From: Actinomycetota bacterium
GTDB lineage: Bacteria > Actinomycetota > Acidimicrobiia > Acidimicrobiales > Ilumatobacteraceae
Direction of reading: 5' to 3'
Length of the DNA stretch: 64,000 bases
Assembly (NCBI GenBank): GCA_016870775.1
Contig: VGAK01000007.1
Span: forward strand, 22,253 to 86,252
Part shown: positions 24,132 through 33,466 of the stretch, in pieces
Layout: the number at the start of each line of letters is the position of its first letter
How positions within the stretch are numbered: the first letter of the stretch is position 1
The notes under the pieces: model-generated
Told to the model about the DNA's origin: nothing
The model's input: only the letters and a program-made list of their open reading frames with translations
Database searches by the model: none
Program-made: the position numbers and the translations under genes

Positions 24132-24896
24132 ATGAGGCGCCTCGCCACCCCCCGATGGCTCTTGGTGCATGTTCTCGTGGCGGGGCTCGCGGTGCTGATG
24201 GTCAACCTCGGGTTCTGGCAGCTCGACCGGCTCGAGACCAAGCGTGAGGTGAACGCCGCGGTCGCGGCCCGTGGTGCGGCCCCGGTTGCCGATCTCGCCA
24301 CGGTGCTGGCGCCGGGAGCCGGACCCGACGAGTCGCTCGAGTGGCGGCGCGTCACGGCTGCGGGCACATGGGTTCCCGACGGGGCCGTCACCGTGCTGAA
24401 CCGGTCGGCCGACGGAGTGGCCGGGACGCACTCGATCGTTCCGGTGCTCCTCGGGGACGATCGCATCCTCCTCGTGAACCGCGGCTTTGTTCCCCTCACA
24501 GAGACCGTCTCGACCCCCCGCGGCGCGGTGACCGTCGCGGGCTATCTGCGCCCGTCCGAGCGGCGCGGCCCGCTCGGGGTGGTCGACTCCAGTGACACCA
24601 CCACGACCGAGTTCCAGAGGCTCGACATCTCCCTCATTGCCCGGCTCCTCGGCGCCGATGCGGTTCCGATGTGGATGCAACTGGCTGATCAGTCACCACG
24701 GACGATGAGCGACTGGCCGGCGGCGATCCCGTTGCCCGAACCGGACGAGGGTCCACACCTGTCGTACGCGTTCCAGTGGTTCTTCTTCTCCCTCGTCGCC
24801 GTGGCCGGATGGCTGGTCGCGGTCCGGAGGTCGCTCCGCGCGCCGGATGCAACCGGCACGGTCGAGCGCGAGCCGACTGGACCCTCGACCGACTAG
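24132..24896 (+). CDS. SURF1-family cytochrome oxidase assembly protein
   Basis: 254 residues with the two membrane helices typical of SURF1: one at about 9-26 followed by the family hallmark NLGFWQLDRL, the other near the C-terminus (about 215-235, YAFQWFFFSLVAVAGW). The large extracytoplasmic loop lies between. It helps haem A insertion or assembly of haem-copper oxidase. The ATG at 24132 is chosen; TAGCGT ends 8 bases before it. Its TAG stop and that of the convergent MBL gene share a palindromic CTAG. No cox genes are adjacent. Confidence 0.88.
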   Translation: MRRLATPRWLLVHVLVAGLAVLMVNLGFWQLDRLETKREVNAAVAARGAAPVADLATVLAPGAGPDESLEWRRVTAAGTWVPDGAVTVLNRSADGVAGTHSIVPVLLGDDRILLVNRGFVPLTETVSTPRGAVTVAGYLRPSERRGPLGVVDSSDTTTTEFQRLDISLIARLLGADAVPMWMQLADQSPRTMSDWPAAIPLPEPDEGPHLSYAFQWFFFSLVAVAGWLVAVRRSLRAPDATGTVEREPTGPSTD

Positions 24897-25822
24897 CCCG
24901 GCGTCTCCATGGCGCGCATGCGTCGGAACTGCTCGACCACATCGGGACTCTTGTGGGCGGGGTCGAGCGTGCGGTACACGGTGTCGACGTTCACCGCGAG
25001 TCGGCCGTGCTCTCCCCACTCGGAGAACCCGTCGAGGGCGATGTCGCGCGCGGCATCCCACGCGTCCATCCCACCGTGGAACCGGTCGGTCGCCTCGTGC
25101 ACCACGAAGGCCAGGTAGTCACGGATCGCCACGACGCCGGCCTTGTCGGTGAGCGGGCCGTGCCCGGGCACGATGTGGTCGACATCGGACGCACAGATAA
25201 GGTCGCACGCCGCGATCCAGTTCTCGAGTGGCCCCACCCACACGATGGGTGTGCCACCTATGAAGAGGATGTCGCCGCTGTAGACCACCTTGGCGTCGGG
25301 CACGAACACAAGCGTGTCGCCGCGCGTGTGGGCCGGCCCCACCTCGACCAGTTCGACCTGCCGACCACCCACCTCGAACTCGAACCGACCCGTGAATGTG
25401 CGGGTCGGGAGCACCGGCTCGATGCCCTCGAAGTCGAACTCGCCGAAGAACCCGCGGAACAGATCACCCACCTCGCCCGGTGCCTTGTTGAGCGCGGCCA
25501 GCATCGCCGGGGGCACCTCGGCCATCTCGTGCGCGGTGGCATCGGAGGCGATGATCTCGGCGTCCCGCACGAGTTGGTTGCCGTAGCAGTGGTCCCCGTT
25601 GGCGTGCGTGTTGACCACCGTCGAGATCGGCGCGGTTCGGGTGGCACCACCCATCGCATCGAGCATCCGTCGCGTGATCTTGAGGTCGAACAGCGTGTCG
25701 ACGAGGAGCGATTGACCGTCCCCGACGACGAGCCCCGCGTTCGACCACCCCCATCCACCGTCGGGCTGGAGATATGCGTGGCACCCCTCGGCCAGTTCGT
25801 GAAGTCCCAGTGTGTAGGTCAT
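24893..25822 (-). CDS. MBL-fold metallo-hydrolase
   Basis: 309 residues; metallo-beta-lactamase fold hydrolase. The metal motif reads THANGDH (near residue 70), so the second His of HxHxDH is Asn; later ligands appear as GPAHTRGD, YSGDILF and VPGHGPL. Members act as lactonases, glyoxalases, thioesterases or sulfatases. Last gene of an operon: its ATG overlaps the GMC oxidoreductase stop (ATGA). Cytoplasmic. Reaction unknown; the Asn substitution may leave a changed metal site. Confidence 0.85.
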   Translation of the reverse strand: MTYTLGLHELAEGCHAYLQPDGGWGWSNAGLVVGDGQSLLVDTLFDLKITRRMLDAMGGATRTAPISTVVNTHANGDHCYGNQLVRDAEIIASDATAHEMAEVPPAMLAALNKAPGEVGDLFRGFFGEFDFEGIEPVLPTRTFTGRFEFEVGGRQVELVEVGPAHTRGDTLVFVPDAKVVYSGDILFIGGTPIVWVGPLENWIAACDLICASDVDHIVPGHGPLTDKAGVVAIRDYLAFVVHEATDRFHGGMDAWDAARDIALDGFSEWGEHGRLAVNVDTVYRTLDPAHKSPDVVEQFRRMRAMETPG

Positions 25823-26961
25823 CGCATCTCTTCCCCCATCGCGGTGGCGATCCGCAACGCCTCCATTGTGACAGGCGCCGCCGGGGTCACGGCCGGGACA
25901 CCGGCCAGCACGGACGCGTCGGCGATCCGGACTCCCCCCACGCCGAGCAACCGGCCCTCGCCATCGACGGACATCGCGCACGACGAGGTCGCGTGCGACA
26001 CCAGGGCGGGCGCCGGGAGACCGTGGGCGATGAAACCGCACGCGTCGGCGAGCCGGTCGAGCATCGCGCTCATCTCGGTGTGGGCGATGCGATCCCCCGG
26101 CGTGGAGAGATCGCCGAAGTGGAACGCGATGCGTCCGTCATCGAGCACCACACGACCACGCGACTCGACCTCCATCAGCGACGACATCATCAAGCCGATG
26201 TCGCTGTCGTGGGCCGATGCGCGCTCGTAGACGATGGTCAGCACCGCGCGGCCGTTCGTGGTCCGCGCCTCGTGCACGACCGCCGCATCGAAGCGACCCT
26301 CGCCGGCGAGTGCATGGAACACGAGCGCGAGCGTCGGATGGTTCTGGAGCCCCTCGCCGATGTGCGGCACCAGGCGGTCGAGCCCGGACCGCAGGAGCAA
26401 CACGGGTGTGAGGATCGCTCCGGCACACACCACCACAGACGAGCACTCGATCTCACCGGTCGCGGTGACCACGGCCACGGCCGCGCCGTCGCGGATCACG
26501 AGCCTCTCTGCGGTGGTCCGGCGGTGCTCGATGCGCCCCTCCTCCACGAGGTGCGATGCGACCCGTCCCGGATTCCACCGTCCCCCGTTCCACCACAGGC
26601 GCACCCTGCGCCCGCCGGCGCCGAGGAGCGCGAGCGACGCGGGTCCCATCTCGTCCTCGTCGGCATCACGCGTGAGTTCTGCCACGTGCAAGGGTGGATC
26701 ACCCGAGAGCACGAGACCGTTCACCGCGCTCCCACCACCCAGCACGCGGGGTTGGGTGTAGCCCTCGAGAGACCACGTGTCGGTGGCGGCGAGGACGTCG
26801 AAGAACCTCGGCTCGTCGTCCATGGGACTGGACGCGCCGGGCTCGACGAGGATGATCTCGCGGTCGGTGGCGTGCGCGAGGTGGGCGACCACCGTCGATC
26901 CGGCGGTCCCCCCGCCGACGACCACCACCGGTGGACGCGTGCTGGGTGCGTGCCCGACCAC
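25819..26961 (-). CDS. Short GMC-family FAD oxidoreductase
   Basis: 380 residues against about 500-560 in most GMC enzymes. FAD motif VVVVGGGTAGSTVVAHLAHA at 12-31 and GGGSAVNGLV near residue 75 are intact. The C-terminal hallmark reads SHATSSCAMS... GVRIADASVLAGVPAVTPAAPVT: the first catalytic His (SHA) is there, but the usual Asn/His of the last motif seems replaced. The substrate domain is reduced. GTG start 6 bases after the VWA gene, ATGA overlap with the MBL gene. Would oxidise an alcohol if active. Confidence 0.78.
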   Translation of the reverse strand: MVGHAPSTRPPVVVVGGGTAGSTVVAHLAHATDREIILVEPGASSPMDDEPRFFDVLAATDTWSLEGYTQPRVLGGGSAVNGLVLSGDPPLHVAELTRDADEDEMGPASLALLGAGGRRVRLWWNGGRWNPGRVASHLVEEGRIEHRRTTAERLVIRDGAAVAVVTATGEIECSSVVVCAGAILTPVLLLRSGLDRLVPHIGEGLQNHPTLALVFHALAGEGRFDAAVVHEARTTNGRAVLTIVYERASAHDSDIGLMMSSLMEVESRGRVVLDDGRIAFHFGDLSTPGDRIAHTEMSAMLDRLADACGFIAHGLPAPALVSHATSSCAMSVDGEGRLLGVGGVRIADASVLAGVPAVTPAAPVTMEALRIATAMGEEMR

Positions 26962-26967
26962 GACGGC

Positions 26968-28410
26968 TCAGGCCAGCATCTCGACGAAGGCCTCCAGCTG
27001 CCGGAGATTGCGGCACTCGAAGACGCCGTCGGTGAAGGTGCCGTACTCGCCCACGATCGAGTCGCCGGTGTTCCAGTACGAACGCGGCTCGGGATTCAAC
27101 CAGTAGACGTGCCGCGCCTTATGGCTCATCTCCTTGACGACCCACGACTGCGACGCGTGGTAGTTGTTCCGCGCATCGCCCAGGAGGATCACCGTCGACT
27201 TCGGGCCGATCTCCTTGCCCCACCGGTCCCAGAACACCTCGAAGGCGTGCCCGTAGTCGCTGTGGCCGTCAACCCACACGACGTCGGCCTCGGTGTTGAT
27301 GCGGTGGATGGCCTCGGAGATGTCCTCGGTCTTCTTGAAGTAGTCAGTCACCTCGTCGATGCCGTCGATGAACACGAATGCGCGCACCTTCGAGAACTGG
27401 TTCGAGATCGCGTACACCAGCATCAGGGTGAACCGCGCGAAGGCAGCGACACTGCCGGAAATGTCGGCCACGACCACGAGCTCGGGCTTGGCGGGCCGCG
27501 GATACTTGAACTTCGGCTCGGCCGGCACGCCGCCGTAGGCGAGGCTGTGGCGCACGGTGTTGCGGAAGTCGAGCGGGCCCTTGCGACCGTGGCGGCGCTT
27601 GCGCGCGAGACGCGCGGCCAGTTTGCGGGTGAGGGGCTGGAGGGCCTTCTTCAGGTTCTGCATCTCGTCGCGGCTCGCGTGCATGAACTCGACATCCTCT
27701 GGGAGCGGCTTGCGGAGTGTCTTTGCCATCGCCTCGGCGCCACGGTCGGCCACGAGGCGCCTTCGGATCTCGGCCTCGACCTCCTGCTTGAACTTCTCTA
27801 TGCGGTCCTGGTACTCGTCGCGCTCGAGGCGCTCCTCCAGCGAGGTGAGATCGCCCCCCACCTGCTGGCGACTCTGTTCCATCAACTTCTCGAGCATCCC
27901 GTCCAGATCGAGGTTTCGCAGCGTCCGGTACAGGTAGTAGGTGCCACCCACCGGCCGGCCGGGCTCCATGCCCGCGAAGCGCTGGACCGCCTGGCGTGCG
28001 AGGGCGCGCATCATGGCCTGGTCGCCGTTCATGAGTGCGCTCATCAGGATGCTCATGAGCTCCTCGGCAGTGAGCTGCTCCATCGCACCACCGCTGCCCT
28101 CGCCGGGACCCTGGCGCATCTGATCCATCTGTTCCTGCATCTCGCGGAAGAAATCGTCGAGGTCGCTCTCGGTGCCGTCGATCTTGTACTCGGGACCCCG
28201 GAGACTGAAGTAGACCTCGAAGACGGTCTCGAAGGAGCGCCAGTGCGCGTTGTTCTTCACCAGCGTCGCGCCGAGGGCGTACTTGAAGGCCTCACGATCC
28301 TCGAGCGGGATGTGCTGGATCGCCTCCATGGCGTCGAGGTTCTCGGTGAGGCTCACGGGCAGGCCCGCGTTCCTCAGTTCTGTGATGAACCCGGAGAGAA
28401 GATCGAGCAC
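26968..28410 (-). CDS. VWA-domain protein, CoxE-like
   Basis: 480 residues. The N-terminal helical part (about 1-300) has a Met/Gln/Glu-rich stretch and charged coiled coils. The C-terminal von Willebrand A domain (about 310-470) has the MIDAS motif DISGS near residue 317 and later Thr and Asp positions. Such proteins work with a MoxR ATPase to mature or insert metal or cofactors into enzymes (as CoxE with CoxD). It begins 10 bases after the MoxR gene, and a GMC and an MBL enzyme follow, which are plausible clients. Confidence 0.85.
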   Translation of the reverse strand: MLDLLSGFITELRNAGLPVSLTENLDAMEAIQHIPLEDREAFKYALGATLVKNNAHWRSFETVFEVYFSLRGPEYKIDGTESDLDDFFREMQEQMDQMRQGPGEGSGGAMEQLTAEELMSILMSALMNGDQAMMRALARQAVQRFAGMEPGRPVGGTYYLYRTLRNLDLDGMLEKLMEQSRQQVGGDLTSLEERLERDEYQDRIEKFKQEVEAEIRRRLVADRGAEAMAKTLRKPLPEDVEFMHASRDEMQNLKKALQPLTRKLAARLARKRRHGRKGPLDFRNTVRHSLAYGGVPAEPKFKYPRPAKPELVVVADISGSVAAFARFTLMLVYAISNQFSKVRAFVFIDGIDEVTDYFKKTEDISEAIHRINTEADVVWVDGHSDYGHAFEVFWDRWGKEIGPKSTVILLGDARNNYHASQSWVVKEMSHKARHVYWLNPEPRSYWNTGDSIVGEYGTFTDGVFECRNLRQLEAFVEMLA

Positions 28411-28420
28411 GCGAGCCCCC

Positions 28421-29284
28421 TCAGTCGACGGCCAGTTCCTTGGCGGCCTTGGTGATGTCGGACTGGTACTTGAGCAGGATGTGGAGTGTCTCCTTGGCCT
28501 GCTCCGCTTCGATCGTGTCGAGCCCGAGGAGCACCAGCGTGCGCGCCCAGTCGAGGGTCTCGCTGACCGACGGCGACTTCTTCAGGTCGAGCTGGCGGAT
28601 GCTGCGAACGATGCGGGCCACCTGGTCGGCGAGCATCTCGGTGATGCCCTCGACCTTGGTCACCACGATCTCCTTCTCGCGCTCCATCTGCGGGTAGTCG
28701 ACATGGAGGAACAGACAGCGGCGCTTGAGCGCCTCGGACAGCTCGCGCGTGTTGTTCGAGGTGAGGAACACGAGCGGCACCTGCTTGGCGGTGATCGTTC
28801 CGAGCTCGGGGATCGAGACCTGGTACTCCGAGAGGATCTCGAGCAGCAGCGCCTCGGTCTCGACCTCGACGCGGTCCACCTCGTCGATCAGCAGCACCAC
28901 CGGCTCGTCAGCGGTGATCGCCTCCAGGAGCGGTCGTGTCAGCAGGAACTCGTCGCCGAAGATGTCGTCGTTGACCTCGGACCAGGAGCCGGAGTTGCGG
29001 TCCGCCTGGATGCGCAGGAGCTGCTTCTTGTAGTTCCACTCGTACAGCGCCTTGGACTCGTCGAGGCCCTCGTAGCACTGCAGACGGATGAGGCGCGCGC
29101 CGGTCATCTCGGCCACGCTCTTTGCGAGCTGTGTCTTGCCCGTCCCGGCCGGGCCCTCCACCAACACGGGCTTGCCGAGTCGGTCCGCGAGGAACACCAC
29201 ACCGGCGATTCCGTCGTCGGCGAGATAATTGACATTCCTGAGACCCTCGCGGACCTCCTGCACGGAATCGAAGCGATGCGCCAT
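28421..29284 (-). CDS. MoxR-family AAA+ ATPase
   Basis: 287 residues. Walker A GPAGTGKT (about 44-51), Walker B LLIDEVDR near residue 130, sensor 1 TSNNTRE, and an Arg-containing RRCLFLHVDYP motif. Chaperone ATPase that remodels a partner with its VWA cognate. ATG at 29284; TAGCGT (29299-29294) ends 9 bases before the start. First gene of the MoxR-VWA-GMC-MBL operon, divergent from murJ. Confidence 0.9.
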   Translation of the reverse strand: MAHRFDSVQEVREGLRNVNYLADDGIAGVVFLADRLGKPVLVEGPAGTGKTQLAKSVAEMTGARLIRLQCYEGLDESKALYEWNYKKQLLRIQADRNSGSWSEVNDDIFGDEFLLTRPLLEAITADEPVVLLIDEVDRVEVETEALLLEILSEYQVSIPELGTITAKQVPLVFLTSNNTRELSEALKRRCLFLHVDYPQMEREKEIVVTKVEGITEMLADQVARIVRSIRQLDLKKSPSVSETLDWARTLVLLGLDTIEAEQAKETLHILLKYQSDITKAAKELAVD

Positions 29285-29364
29285 AAGGCTCTCACGCTAC
29301 TCCCCGACCGCCCGGCGGACGCACCGGGTGCGTTTGCTCCCGGTCCGCGCGGGTCGTCGGCTCC

Positions 29365-29370
29365 TAGTGT
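29365..29370 (+). promoter_or_regulatory. -10 element (TAGTGT) of the leaderless murJ promoter
   Basis: TAGTGT ends 6 bases before the ATG at 29377; no Shine-Dalgarno sequence is present. Confidence 0.55.
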
Positions 29371-29376
29371 TGGCCC

Positions 29377-30969
29377 ATGTTCAGGGACACGATCGTTGTT
29401 GCGATCGGCACCGCGATGTCCCGCCTCACCGGACTGTTGAGGGTGATGGTGTTCGGCATCATCGTCGGCCAGACCGCCCTCGCCGACGCCTTCGACGGGG
29501 CCAACAACAGTCCGAACTCGATCTACGAGCTGCTCGTGGGCGGCCTGCTCGCCGCCAGCCTCGTGCCGATGTTCACGCGCTTCGCCGAGGACGACGACGT
29601 GGAGTCGGCCCAGACCGTCGTCTCGAGCTCGCTCTTCATCCTGGTGGTGGCCACGGTGCTCGCAATCGCACTCGCCCCGCTCGTGTTCGGCCTGTACTCG
29701 CTCCAGCCGAGCGCGCTGGTTGATGCCGACGAGTTCCGCGCGGCGGGCACGATGATGTCCCGGATCTGCCTGATCCAGATCTTCTTCTACGGCCTGTCCG
29801 CGATCGGGTCGGCGCTGCTGAATGCACGGCGCCACTTCTTCGCCGCGGCATGGTCACCTGTGCTCTCGAATGTGATCACGATCACGCTCCTGCTCATCAT
29901 CCCCTTCACCCGCGACGGCACTCCCGATCTGGCCGACATCTCGTACGGCTCGTCGTTCTTCTGGCTGCTCACCCTGTCTGCGACCGGCGGGGTGACGGCA
30001 ATGGGTCTGGTGCTCGTTCCCGCGCTGCGTCGGGCGCAGATCCCGTTCAGATTCGGCTTCAAACCGAACTTCGGCCATCCGGCGGTGCGCCAGATGGTGC
30101 GGCTGTCGTCGTGGACCTTCGGCTACGTGGTGACCAACCAGGTTGCGCTCGTGGTCATCAAGAACCTCGCCGAACCCGGGAGCGGCAACCAGGACGCCTA
30201 CTCGAAGGCCTTCATCTTCTTCATGCTCCCCCACGGTCTGCTCGCGATCTCGATCGCGACGACCTTCGTCCCCGAATTGGTGCGCAGGGTGCGGGCCGGC
30301 GACGGGGAGGGCTTCGCCAACTGGACCACATCGGGCATCCGATGGATCGCGCTGTTGACCATTCCCTCCTCGGTGGGGATCTGGGTCCTTGCGCGACCGA
30401 TCATCACCTCGCTCCTCGAGTACGGCAACTTCACCTCGGTCGCCTCCGAGAACACCGCCCGGGCCCTGATGGGGTTCTCCGTGGGGCTCCTCGGATTCTC
30501 CCTCTACATCTTCTGCCTTCGCGGCTTCTATGCCCACGAGGACACGCGCACCCCGTTCCTGGTCAATCTCTTCCAGAACGCGGTGAACATCGTGCTGGCC
30601 CTCGTGCTCGTGGAACGCCACGGCGTGCTCGGTTTGGGGCTCGCCTTCGGCCTGTCGTACCTGATCGCCTCCATCGTGGTGCTGGCGCTGCTGCACCAGC
30701 AGTTCCACGCGGTGCGCTGGCTCGCGATGGTCTCGTCGCTGTGGCGCGTGGTGACCGCCAGTGGTGTCATGGGTCTCGGGCTATGGCGTGTCGAGACTCT
30801 CCTCGAGCCACAATCGGGCCTGTCGCGCCTGGCCGAGCTGTTCCTCACCGTCGGTGGTGGTGTGGTCGCCTACACGGTGTTGCTGTTGATCCTGCGGGTT
30901 CCCGAGATATCCGATCTCCGCTCGCTGTTGCCGCGACGTGGAACCGACGTCGGCCGCCCCCTCGACTGA
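29377..30969 (+). CDS. murJ: Lipid II flippase MurJ (MviN)
   Basis: 530 residues with about 14 membrane helices; MATE-like MOP exporter that flips lipid II to the outer face of the membrane. Diagnostic N-terminal stretch with TGLLRVMVFG and ADAFDGANNSPN (about 18-48), and the middle CLRGFYAHEDTRTPF near residue 385, typical of MurJ. Leaderless. No long cytoplasmic kinase-like tail as in mycobacterial MviN. Convergent with proB. Confidence 0.93.
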   Translation: MFRDTIVVAIGTAMSRLTGLLRVMVFGIIVGQTALADAFDGANNSPNSIYELLVGGLLAASLVPMFTRFAEDDDVESAQTVVSSSLFILVVATVLAIALAPLVFGLYSLQPSALVDADEFRAAGTMMSRICLIQIFFYGLSAIGSALLNARRHFFAAAWSPVLSNVITITLLLIIPFTRDGTPDLADISYGSSFFWLLTLSATGGVTAMGLVLVPALRRAQIPFRFGFKPNFGHPAVRQMVRLSSWTFGYVVTNQVALVVIKNLAEPGSGNQDAYSKAFIFFMLPHGLLAISIATTFVPELVRRVRAGDGEGFANWTTSGIRWIALLTIPSSVGIWVLARPIITSLLEYGNFTSVASENTARALMGFSVGLLGFSLYIFCLRGFYAHEDTRTPFLVNLFQNAVNIVLALVLVERHGVLGLGLAFGLSYLIASIVVLALLHQQFHAVRWLAMVSSLWRVVTASGVMGLGLWRVETLLEPQSGLSRLAELFLTVGGGVVAYTVLLLILRVPEISDLRSLLPRRGTDVGRPLD

Positions 30970-30970
30970 A

Positions 30971-30985
30971 CCCGCCCGGTGCGGG
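30971..30985. terminator. Possible bidirectional hairpin between murJ and proB
   Basis: CCCGC-CCGGT-GCGGG is a perfect 5-base stem in the 22-base gap between the convergent murJ and proB stops. No T-run follows on either strand, so intrinsic termination is unproven. Confidence 0.3.
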
Positions 30986-30991
30986 GTCGCG

Positions 30992-32077
30992 TCAGGCTCC
31001 GGCGAGCACCACCAGATCGTCGCGGTGCACGACTTCACCGCCGCCAGGGAGATCGTCCGTGCGCCGGCCCATGCTCGATCGCACCACGTCGGCGTCCATC
31101 GCGCTCATGCCGCGCGCCACGAGAGCACCGTCGGGTCCGAGGATCTCGATCACCGCACCGACGGCAAAGGTGCCCCCGCATCCGACCACCCCGGCGGGCA
31201 GGAGGGAGGTTCCCCGCCCGGTGAGTGCATCCCGGGCGCCGGCGTCCACCGAGATCGTCCCCTCCACGTCGGCCGCAAAGGCGATCCAGAGCTTGCGCGC
31301 GGGCAGGTGACGATCGTGGGGCTCGAAGCGCGTGCCCACGCTCTCGCCCGCTATCGCCCCCATCACCGCACCCTCGGAGGAGGCGGCCGCGATCACCGCC
31401 ACGACTCCCGACCATGACGCGATGCGCGCGGACGCGAGCTTGGACGACATGCCACCGCTGCCGCGATCGGTTCCCGAGCCGGTGGTCGACACCGACAGGA
31501 GCGGATCATCGGCGCCCACCCTCTCGATGCGGCGCGCATCGAGATTCGTGCGGGGATCGGCGGTGTGCAGCCCGTCGGTGTCGGTGAGCAGCACCAGCAT
31601 GTCGGCTCGCACCAGATGGGCGAGGAGGGCCGAGAGATGGTCGTTGTCGCCGTAGCGGATCTCGTTGTTGGCGATCGCATCGTTCTCGTTGATGATCGGG
31701 ACGCACCCCAACTCGAGCAGGCGCAGGAGCGTGTCACGGGCGTGCAGGTACTGGCGACGGTCCACGAAGTCGTGCGGCACGAGCAGCACCTGGGCCGCGA
31801 CCACACCGTGGCGCGAGAACGCCGCGTCGTAGGCCGCCATCAAGCGCGGCTGCCCCACCGCCGAGAGCGCCTGCAACGACAGGACATCTGCGGGGCGCGA
31901 TGCGAGCCCGAGACTCGCGACCCCAGAGGCGACCGCACCCGAGGTGACCAGCAGGACCTCGTGGCCGGCGGCCCTGGCAGCGGCGATCTGGTCGGCCACC
32001 GAGCTGATGACGGCGGGCTGGAGGACCCCGGCCTCGTCGGTGAGCGAGGACGTGCCGATCTTGACCACGACCCTCAT
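30992..32077 (-). CDS. proB: Glutamate 5-kinase
   Basis: 361 residues; phosphorylates glutamate in the first step of proline synthesis. N-terminal amino-acid kinase domain (VVKIGTSSLT at 3-12, LLVTSGAVASG near residue 43, INENDAI near residue 130) and C-terminal PUA domain (about 265-355). The ATG at 32077 is chosen over an upstream frame extension. It follows obgE on the same strand with a 37-base gap, the order common in actinobacteria; proA is not in the window. Confidence 0.94.
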   Translation of the reverse strand: MRVVVKIGTSSLTDEAGVLQPAVISSVADQIAAARAAGHEVLLVTSGAVASGVASLGLASRPADVLSLQALSAVGQPRLMAAYDAAFSRHGVVAAQVLLVPHDFVDRRQYLHARDTLLRLLELGCVPIINENDAIANNEIRYGDNDHLSALLAHLVRADMLVLLTDTDGLHTADPRTNLDARRIERVGADDPLLSVSTTGSGTDRGSGGMSSKLASARIASWSGVVAVIAAASSEGAVMGAIAGESVGTRFEPHDRHLPARKLWIAFAADVEGTISVDAGARDALTGRGTSLLPAGVVGCGGTFAVGAVIEILGPDGALVARGMSAMDADVVRSSMGRRTDDLPGGGEVVHRDDLVVLAGA

Positions 32078-32114
32078 CGCTGCGCGCTCCGACACTTCCC
32101 CATGCCCGAGAGCA

Positions 32115-33365
32115 TCACAGGTCCGGTGCGTACTCGAAAGAGAATTCGGCGATCCACACCACATCGCCCTCCGTGGCGCCGGCCCGGGCGAGCATCCGGG
32201 GGACACCCAGCTTGGCGAGCCGCTCGTCGATGTAGGAGAGCGACTCGGGCGAGCTCACATCGTTGAGCGCCACCGCGCGCTCCGCGGCGCGGCCGTGGAC
32301 GCGGTACTCCCCCTCCCCGATCTGCTCGACCCATGCGTGCTCGGGTTCGGGGCGCACGATGACAGTCGCCTCCTCCAACGGCTCGGTGTCGCGTGCCTGG
32401 GCCACGAGCCTGGCGAGCGAGCCAGTCACCGTGCGCACGTTGAGCATCGTCACCGCGCTCATCGACAGGTGGGGCCACGCGGCCACCGCCTCGGCGGTCG
32501 CACTGTCGGTCTTGGTGCCCACGACGAGCGTGGGACGCTCGAGGAGCTCGGAGCGGTAGTTGCCCAGTTCGCGCCGCAGGGTGGCGAGCTGGTCGTCGGG
32601 CTCGACGCCGTCGAGTGCGGCGAGATCGATGAGGAAGCACAGCACCCGAGCGCGCTCGACATGGCGCAGGAACTGGTGCCCCAGTCCCCGGCCCTCGCTC
32701 GCGCCCTCGATCAGACCGGGAATGTCGGCCATGACGAACTCGGTCTCGTCATCGATGCGCACCACACCGAGGTGTGGCTCGAGCGTGGTGAACGGGTAGT
32801 TCGCGATCCTGGGTTTGGCGGCCGACACCGCACTGATGAAGGTGCTCTTTCCGACGTTCGGGAAACCCACGAGCGCGACATCGGCCATCAGTTTCAATTC
32901 GAGCCTCAGCCACCGCTCGCGTCCCACCTCACCCTGCTCGGCGAAGGAGGGCGCGCGCCGCCGGTTGTTCAGGAACTTGGCGTTGCCGCGGCCGCCGCGG
33001 CCGCCCTCGGTGGCGAGCCACTTGTCGCCGTGATTCACGAGATCGGCCAGCACCTCGCCGGTGTACATGTCGCGCGCGAGCGTCCCCTCGGGGACGTACA
33101 CGATGAGATCCTCGCCCCGACGACCGTGGAGGTCCTTGCCCTTGCCGTGGACACCATCGGCTGCGCGCCGGTGCGGGTGGTCCCGGAAGGCCAGGAGCGA
33201 GGCGACGTTGCGGTCCGCCACGATCCAGACATCCCCACCCTTGCCACCGTCGCCGCCGTTTGGCCCGCCGTAGGCGACGGGCCCCTCCCGGCGGAAACTG
33301 ACGCACCCTGCCCCGCCGTCACCGCCGCGCACGTTGAGCTGTGCTTCGTCGACGAATGCACTCAT
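32115..33365 (-). CDS. obgE: GTPase ObgE/CgtA
   Basis: 416 residues: glycine-rich OBG domain (about 1-158), GTPase domain (G1 GFPNVGKS near residue 165, G3 DIPGLIEGASEGRGLGHQFLRH, G4 GTKTDS) and C-terminal OCT-type domain. Ribosome-associated GTPase needed for 50S assembly and stress responses. The ATG at 33365 follows an AGAGA-TTCTCT palindrome, with TAGCCT further upstream. Part of the rplU-rpmA-obg-proB set, here interrupted by the opposite-strand dGTPase-like gene. Confidence 0.95.
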   Translation of the reverse strand: MSAFVDEAQLNVRGGDGGAGCVSFRREGPVAYGGPNGGDGGKGGDVWIVADRNVASLLAFRDHPHRRAADGVHGKGKDLHGRRGEDLIVYVPEGTLARDMYTGEVLADLVNHGDKWLATEGGRGGRGNAKFLNNRRRAPSFAEQGEVGRERWLRLELKLMADVALVGFPNVGKSTFISAVSAAKPRIANYPFTTLEPHLGVVRIDDETEFVMADIPGLIEGASEGRGLGHQFLRHVERARVLCFLIDLAALDGVEPDDQLATLRRELGNYRSELLERPTLVVGTKTDSATAEAVAAWPHLSMSAVTMLNVRTVTGSLARLVAQARDTEPLEEATVIVRPEPEHAWVEQIGEGEYRVHGRAAERAVALNDVSSPESLSYIDERLAKLGVPRMLARAGATEGDVVWIAEFSFEYAPDL

Positions 33366-33466
33366 AGAGAATCTCTCGAAGGCTACCGGCGCACCCCGAC
33401 CGGCCCGGTGGATCGGAACCGGGCACCCGCGGCACGGATCGCACCGATCGCGTCACATCCCCCACC

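Noticed and set aside
24086..24499. N-terminal extension of the kinase-like protein
   Set aside because: Antisense to SURF1 and without coding character; the ATG at 24085 has a well-placed -10.
25774..28455. 893-codon open frame on the plus strand
   Set aside because: It is antisense to the VWA, GMC and MBL genes, which have clear domain motifs and operon spacing. Long antisense frames are expected in high-GC coding DNA.
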